Below, piece after piece: positions 22,432-26,390 of a DNA stretch of 26,390 nucleotides; within the stretch, counting starts at the first letter, position 1, and each line of letters opens with the position of its first letter. The notes under the pieces were generated by a model. That model was not told the origin of the DNA. It made no database searches and saw only the letters and a list, made by a program, of their open reading frames with translations. The position numbers were made by a program, and so were the translations under genes. The stretch comes from MADRE2 sp964397015. Lineage in GTDB: Bacteria > Desulfobacterota > Desulfobacteria > Desulfobacterales > Desulfobacteraceae. The stretch spans positions 1 to 26,390 of the forward strand of contig CAYNHL010000042.1 in the NCBI GenBank assembly GCA_964397015.1, in the 5' to 3' direction.

Positions 22432-23844
22432 TCAGGGCTTAATCCGGATTGAAGGATACAGTCCCCTGCGCTCCCCGGTCCGGTAGGGCTGGATGATGTT
22501 GAACGAGATATGCTGGTCATCCTGGGCATGCCCCCGGTTCTCGCCATTGCTGTACAATGCACCGTTCAGCAGGAGAATGTTCTGCAGCCTTTTTTTAAAG
22601 GCTTCTATAAAAACGGACCCTTTGCCGGTAAATGTCATCTTGCCGATCGTAACTGATTCCCGGACTTCTGCAAGGTCATCCAGGGCAATCGTGTGATTTT
22701 TCACATCCGCCTGGGACTGGATCAATCCCCATATCAGGTGCTCGTCAGGTATATGGATTGAAGAGTCTGAATCGATGATTGTGTGCGGCATGACGATACA
22801 ATTGTCACCAATCTCAATTCTCGCCTCTTTTTTTCCGTTCAAAAACGCGTTAAAGCCCACAAAACAGTTCAGGCCGATGTTGGCATTTATTATTTTACCA
22901 CCGTGGGCCGTGATGCACATTCCTTTAAGATCGGAGTTTATGATATAGGTGTTTTCCTGGGCATTGGAGCCATCTCCCATAATGGCGTTGTCCAGAAATG
23001 CCCGCTGGGCTACCAGCACGTTTTGACCTATGCGGGTGTCTCCCTGGATTACTGCATACCGGTTGACGGCGGAACTCGCAGGTGCCTCCACGGGCTCGAG
23101 ATTCATGACCTCGAACAGCCTTTCGTATTCAATTTCACGTTCCTTGACAAAATCGTACATTATGCCCCGTGGCTGCCACTTGTCATTGACACCCACAAAA
23201 TGGTCCAGGATTTTTTTGTTGAATTTGAATTTGAATTCAAAATTGGGATTTTTGAGCCATATCGTGCCGGGATCGATTTTGCGGTGAAAAAGTTCTCCAA
23301 CCTGGACATAAGAAAATTCACCCACAATGCAGGAATGAAGGTTCATCAGGTCCACGGTGGCAAAGGGCCCGAGAAAACATCCTTCAAGGGTTGAACCATG
23401 GATATTGACGTAATGGGATGAAATGGTGTTGCGGATTCCGAATTCCTCCGGGCTTTCAGGATTGTGAGAATTGCTGTGCACCAGGGTTTTGTAAAGAAGG
23501 CTGTCCCTGATGGAGATCATTTCATCTTCAACCAGCGGGATATCCTTGACGCAGCGGATGTTGTCGCCTTTACGCTTCAGCTCGTCCCCTCGGATATCGC
23601 TTTTGTATATGGCGGACCGGCCCACAAAGCATTTTCCGAGAAAATAGCTGCCGGCAATGTTGGAATTTTTAAAATGAAAGTATATGGGATGGTGTGATGT
23701 GATGCCGTAGAATGCATAGAATTTGAGCATTTTTTCATGGTCAAGGGCATTGACCACAAATTTTTCCGTATCAAATTCAAACTCGTCCAGGTTGACGTTG
23801 ACACGGCTGATAATTCGATCACTCAATTGTTTTAACGGGTCCAT
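22432..23844 (-). CDS. Left-handed beta-helix (hexapeptide repeat) protein of unknown function
   Basis: A 470-residue protein. Residues about 60-85 (YFHFKNSNIAGSYFLG) already show isoleucine-rich turns. Clear hexapeptide-type coils follow at about 140-190 (NIHGSTLEGCFLGPFATVDL) and again at about 275-370, including QGDTRIGQNVLVAQ, AHGGKIINANIGLNCFVG and IEIGDNCIVMPHTII. This is the LbetaH fold of acyltransferases and nucleotidyltransferases, but I see no catalytic histidine pattern or partner domain that fixes a reaction. The N-terminal part has no recognised motif. The start at 23844 follows AAAAGGCGA. It lies 93 bases after the Ehr genes on the same strand and may be read with them. Its end is ten bases from the convergent cyclase gene. 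Confidence 0.7.
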   Translation of the reverse strand: MDPLKQLSDRIISRVNVNLDEFEFDTEKFVVNALDHEKMLKFYAFYGITSHHPIYFHFKNSNIAGSYFLGKCFVGRSAIYKSDIRGDELKRKGDNIRCVKDIPLVEDEMISIRDSLLYKTLVHSNSHNPESPEEFGIRNTISSHYVNIHGSTLEGCFLGPFATVDLMNLHSCIVGEFSYVQVGELFHRKIDPGTIWLKNPNFEFKFKFNKKILDHFVGVNDKWQPRGIMYDFVKEREIEYERLFEVMNLEPVEAPASSAVNRYAVIQGDTRIGQNVLVAQRAFLDNAIMGDGSNAQENTYIINSDLKGMCITAHGGKIINANIGLNCFVGFNAFLNGKKEARIEIGDNCIVMPHTIIDSDSSIHIPDEHLIWGLIQSQADVKNHTIALDDLAEVRESVTIGKMTFTGKGSVFIEAFKKRLQNILLLNGALYSNGENRGHAQDDQHISFNIIQPYRTGERRGLYPSIRIKP

Positions 23845-23937
23845 TTTGTCGCCTTTTAATTTTCGGGTTTTTTTGTTCAACGGATCTGTCAAATTCCAGA
23901 TCTTATATCACATGAAAAAAAAGGAGACAAGCACCTG

Positions 23938-24681
23938 TTATTTAAAAAACGTCAGCAGCCCGTGCAGATTGGTCAAAGGGTGCGGCGGACACCCGGGTAT
24001 GAAAAGATCGACAGGCAGAATCTCTTCAAGGCCGGGAGTTATTTCAGGGCTCGAAAAAAAGGGTCCACCGGTCAAGGCGCAGCTGCCAACCGCAATGACG
24101 GCCCTGGGTTCGGGCAAGGCCTCATAGGTCTTGAGCAACGCGGTTTTCATGTTTCTGGATACCGGCCCGGTAACCACTATGGCATCGGCGTGCCGGGGAG
24201 ATGCCACGAAATTGATCCCGAACCTGGCCAGGTCAAAAAACGGTGTGGCAAGTACGTTGAGATCTGCCTCACATGCATTGCATCCAGCTGCTGAAACCTG
24301 CCGAAGCTGCAGTGAACGTCCGAAAAGCTTTTTGAAATGCTGCTTTGAGTGTTGTGCCAGGGCCGGCAGATCGCCGTCGGTCAAAAGGTCCCGGCTGCTG
24401 GACGTGGATATTTCAAAATCATCGGTAAACGTGACGAATTCACCATTGGAAATTCTTTCACAGGTCCCGCAGAAAACACAGCGGCCCATGTGAATCTTTT
24501 TTTTATCCACGTCAATGGCATCCTGGGGGCATGCCGCGGCACAGGTTTTTACGATTTCATCAGATGCTGTGTCGCTGATGACCGGTTTGCCCCTGTACCG
24601 CTTGAATACAGGGGGTTTTTCCTTTGGATAACTACAGGTGCGGTACCCTTGTTCAAGTCTGTTTTTCAGTATGCTGAGCAT
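23938..24681 (-). CDS. Ehr complex small subunit: ferredoxin domain fused to a NuoB/HycG-like domain
   Basis: A 247-residue fusion. The N-terminal part (30-85) is a ferredoxin-like domain with C47, C51-P and C68-C71-C74. Only the ligands of one [4Fe-4S] cluster (C68, C71, C74 plus C51) are left; the first two cysteines of the other motif are gone. Residues 120-247 are the 20-kDa/NuoB-like domain, with all four N2-type ligands: C134 and C137 in AGCNACEADL, C201 in VGSCALTGGP and C231 in IPGCPPHP. In group 4 hydrogenases the HycF and HycG roles are normally separate proteins or this type of fusion (HyfI/EchC-like). It works at the inner face of the membrane beside the large subunit, 18 bases upstream. 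Confidence 0.85.
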   Translation of the reverse strand: MLSILKNRLEQGYRTCSYPKEKPPVFKRYRGKPVISDTASDEIVKTCAAACPQDAIDVDKKKIHMGRCVFCGTCERISNGEFVTFTDDFEISTSSSRDLLTDGDLPALAQHSKQHFKKLFGRSLQLRQVSAAGCNACEADLNVLATPFFDLARFGINFVASPRHADAIVVTGPVSRNMKTALLKTYEALPEPRAVIAVGSCALTGGPFFSSPEITPGLEEILPVDLFIPGCPPHPLTNLHGLLTFFK

Positions 24682-24699
24682 TTTTATCCACTTTCCTTG

Positions 24700-26208
24700 T
24701 TAAAGATCAAACCCGCAATAGGACAGGTTGAAACTCTTGTTGTTCAATGGAAAATCCGATATGCCGGTATCCCGCAGGGCCATTGCAAGGCCGTTCCAGT
24801 TGTGGAACGACGGGTCCTTGACCTTGTACCTGAGAATATCTTTTCTGTCATTGGTGAGTATTGCATGGGAGACTTCCCCGCGCCATGCTTCATTGATTGT
24901 CACGGCAAGGCTGTCTGCTGCAAGTTCGGGCATGCTTCCGTCCACCGGTCTGGTTGTTACCGGGCTGTCGATCAATGACTGGATGATGTCCAGCGACTGG
25001 ACGATTTCATCCCTGCGGATTCTGGCCCGGTCGTATACGTCTCCTGATGATCCTGTGTTTTCAGGAATTTGAAGATGTGTATAATGTTCGGTGGGAAAAC
25101 AGCGGCGGGCATCATAGGCCATCCCGCTCGCCCGTCCGGCCGGCCCCACGAGCCCTAAATGGTCTGCGTCTTCGAGGCTGACACGGCCGCAGCCTTCAAA
25201 CCGGGCCCTGACGGTGGAAGCGCTGAAAATCAATTCCAGTACATGTATTACCTGGGGCCTGAGCTCTTTTAGGCGTTCGTCCAGTGTCCTTCTTATATCG
25301 TCATCCAAAGAGAACCTGACCCCGCCGGGCCGGACCAGTCCCTTGCCGAACCTGTTCCCGCAGATCAGAAGCGAGAGGTTCAGAAAATCTCCCCGGATAC
25401 GTCCGAAATAGTTGGCCGGCGCTATGAATGCAACATCCATGCAAAGGGCGCCGAGATCCCCGATATGGTTGGCCAGCCGTTCGAGTTCCAGGGCAATGGT
25501 GCGTATGATCCCGGCACCGTCGTCCGGAGTGAGGGATGCCATGGATTCCACGGCCTGGGCCATGCACAGTCCGTGGCCGATGGTGGTGTCTCCGGCAATG
25601 TTTTCAGCCAGGATGGGAAGGCGCTTGGCCGACACGTTTTTCAACAGTGTCTCCACGCCCCGGTGCTGGTATCCCAGCTGGATTTCAAGGTGGAGCACCC
25701 GCTCTCCGACGCAGTTGAACCGGAAATGACCGGGTTCTATAACCCCAGCATGAACCGGTCCTACGGCGACCTCGTGGATGTCGTCACCCTCAACCTTGTA
25801 GTAGTCGTAATTGCCCGGGATGTCACAGGTATAATCATTGCCGAACACATCCGGCCTGTTGCTGATGTTGCCGTGGTAACGGACCATTTTCAGCCATGGG
25901 TGACCTTCGGGTTTTATGCCGTATTGCTCGGCAATTTCCCTTTCAAAAAGGTGAAACGGCTCGCATTCCTTTGTCAGGGCAGGGTAGGACATGGGAGCGT
26001 CACATCCGGCCGCAAGAAGGGAATCGGTGCGCAGTACAGCCAGGAATTTATGGGTGTCCCCGTCCTGGTAGGCAAAAAAATGTACCACCTTGCCGCCCTC
26101 TTTTACAATGCGGCAGGCCGTGGTAAAAAACGTGTCTGAATCCAGGTGAGGGATGGCATCCCGTCTGACCGGCACGCCATTTGAAATTTCAAGGAACGAA
26201 TCTGTCAT
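24700..26208 (-). CDS. Ehr complex large subunit: NuoC-NuoD/HycE-like protein without Ni-Fe ligands
   Basis: A 502-residue fusion like HycE and HyfG. Residues about 15-115 are the 30-kDa (NuoC) part, ending in CEPFHLFEREIAEQYGIKPEG. Residues about 150-502 are the 49-kDa/hydrogenase large-subunit part, with HLEIQLGYQHRGVE and ALELERLANHIGDLG. In true hydrogenases the first nickel motif is ERxCGxC; here the matching stretch is ENIAGDTTIGH (202-212), with no cysteine. The last motif, DPCxxC, is replaced by NLSYCGFDL with a single Cys498. It therefore cannot bind the usual Ni-Fe centre and is an energy-converting hydrogenase-related (Ehr) or complex I-like subunit. Start ATG overlaps the upstream stop by four bases. 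Confidence 0.88.
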   Translation of the reverse strand: MTDSFLEISNGVPVRRDAIPHLDSDTFFTTACRIVKEGGKVVHFFAYQDGDTHKFLAVLRTDSLLAAGCDAPMSYPALTKECEPFHLFEREIAEQYGIKPEGHPWLKMVRYHGNISNRPDVFGNDYTCDIPGNYDYYKVEGDDIHEVAVGPVHAGVIEPGHFRFNCVGERVLHLEIQLGYQHRGVETLLKNVSAKRLPILAENIAGDTTIGHGLCMAQAVESMASLTPDDGAGIIRTIALELERLANHIGDLGALCMDVAFIAPANYFGRIRGDFLNLSLLICGNRFGKGLVRPGGVRFSLDDDIRRTLDERLKELRPQVIHVLELIFSASTVRARFEGCGRVSLEDADHLGLVGPAGRASGMAYDARRCFPTEHYTHLQIPENTGSSGDVYDRARIRRDEIVQSLDIIQSLIDSPVTTRPVDGSMPELAADSLAVTINEAWRGEVSHAILTNDRKDILRYKVKDPSFHNWNGLAMALRDTGISDFPLNNKSFNLSYCGFDL

Positions 26209-26390
26209 CTGAGTCCTCCGCCAATGGCATTCACGGCATCAACAATGGTCTGGTACAATGCATCAGGAATGAAAAAACAAAGTACCAGGGATGTGAGCAA
26301 AAGAATATACTGGGGCCAGACAAGGCTGGCTTTTTCGACAAATTTTTCAGTGGTGGCTTCCTGTGAGAGGTCGGGGTTAAAGCATATTTT
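26205..26390 (-). CDS. Antiporter-like membrane subunit of the Ehr complex, C-terminus only (HyfF/NuoL-like)
   Basis: A partial frame entering from the right edge and giving the last 61 residues. It has a polar stretch (DLSQEATTEKFVEKA), one hydrophobic helix (WPQYILLLTSLVLCFFIP), then a short tail. Its TGA overlaps the ATG of the large subunit (ATGA), so they are translationally coupled. In hyf-type operons the HyfF antiporter-like subunit directly precedes the HycE-like subunit, so position and membrane character suggest that identity. The sequence alone is too short to prove it. Other membrane subunits probably follow beyond the window. Confidence 0.6.
   Translation of the reverse strand, partial: KICFNPDLSQEATTEKFVEKASLVWPQYILLLTSLVLCFFIPDALYQTIVDAVNAIGGGLR

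Noticed and set aside
24700..26208. Annotation of the large subunit as an active Ni-Fe hydrogenase or as NuoCD of complex I.
   Set aside because: The first Ni-Fe motif has no cysteine, and the linked fused ferredoxin-NuoB-like subunit and hyf-type gene order do not match a standard nuo operon.

Overview
The gene content suggests an anaerobic, Gram-negative member of the Desulfobacterota, most like the Desulfobacteraceae group of sulfate reducers. This is inferred from family content, not from a marker gene: rubredoxin, cytochrome bd oxidase, a Tat-exported polyferredoxin with a small membrane cytochrome b, a group 4 hydrogenase-related (Ehr) complex, an OM-type lipoprotein and tandem periplasmic sensor domains. 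No rRNA, tRNA, CRISPR array or intact transposase was seen. The only hint of mobile DNA is a short repeated element at the left edge.

Layout. (1) 1-1340: an IS-end-like direct repeat, a DJ-1/PfpI protein and a dodecin, closed by a strong hairpin. (2) 1372-3105 (-): long-chain acyl-CoA synthetase with its own promoter. (3) 3383-6056 (-): rubredoxin, cydB and cydA, an oxygen-defence block. (4) 6057-6404: a 348-bp divergent control region with three palindromes and promoters on both strands. (5) 6405-7825 (+): Tat-signal Fe-S protein plus four-helix heme-b-type membrane protein, with no catalytic subunit nearby. (6) 7811-9657 (-): CYTH protein, CheY-like regulator and EamA transporter. (7) 9744-10568 (+): SAM hydrolase family. 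(8) 10655-14530 (+): a tight four-gene phospho-signalling operon of Ser/Thr kinase with TPRs, LysM lipoprotein, PP2C phosphatase and FHA protein. (9) 14544-19280 (-): phosphate uptake operon in the unusual order pstC-pstA-pstS-pstB, with a hairpin between pstS and pstB and a four-unit 11-bp Pho-box-like array upstream. (10) 19470-22421 (+): a sensor diguanylate cyclase with three periplasmic solute-binding domains, divergent from pst across the Pho-box-like array. (11) 22432-26390 (-): a left-handed beta-helix protein, then the distal end of an Ehr operon (20-kDa-like subunit fused to a ferredoxin domain, 30/49-kDa-like fusion subunit, and the C-terminus of an antiporter-like subunit).

How it fits together. 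The cyd/rubredoxin block and the Fe-S/cytochrome b pair look like quinone-linked electron transfer that can dispose of oxygen. The Ehr complex would be an ion-pumping or proton-driven membrane oxidoreductase that cannot be a hydrogenase, because its large subunit lacks both cysteines of the first Ni-Fe motif. The kinase operon encodes writer, eraser and reader of phosphothreonine plus a peptidoglycan-binding lipoprotein. The kinase and the FHA protein share a short Thr-centred motif that may be the docking signal. The pst/diguanylate cyclase pair may link phosphate starvation to c-di-GMP. The most interesting candidates are the cyd-linked Fe-S/cytochrome pair, the Ehr complex, the shared Thr motif and the Pho-box array.
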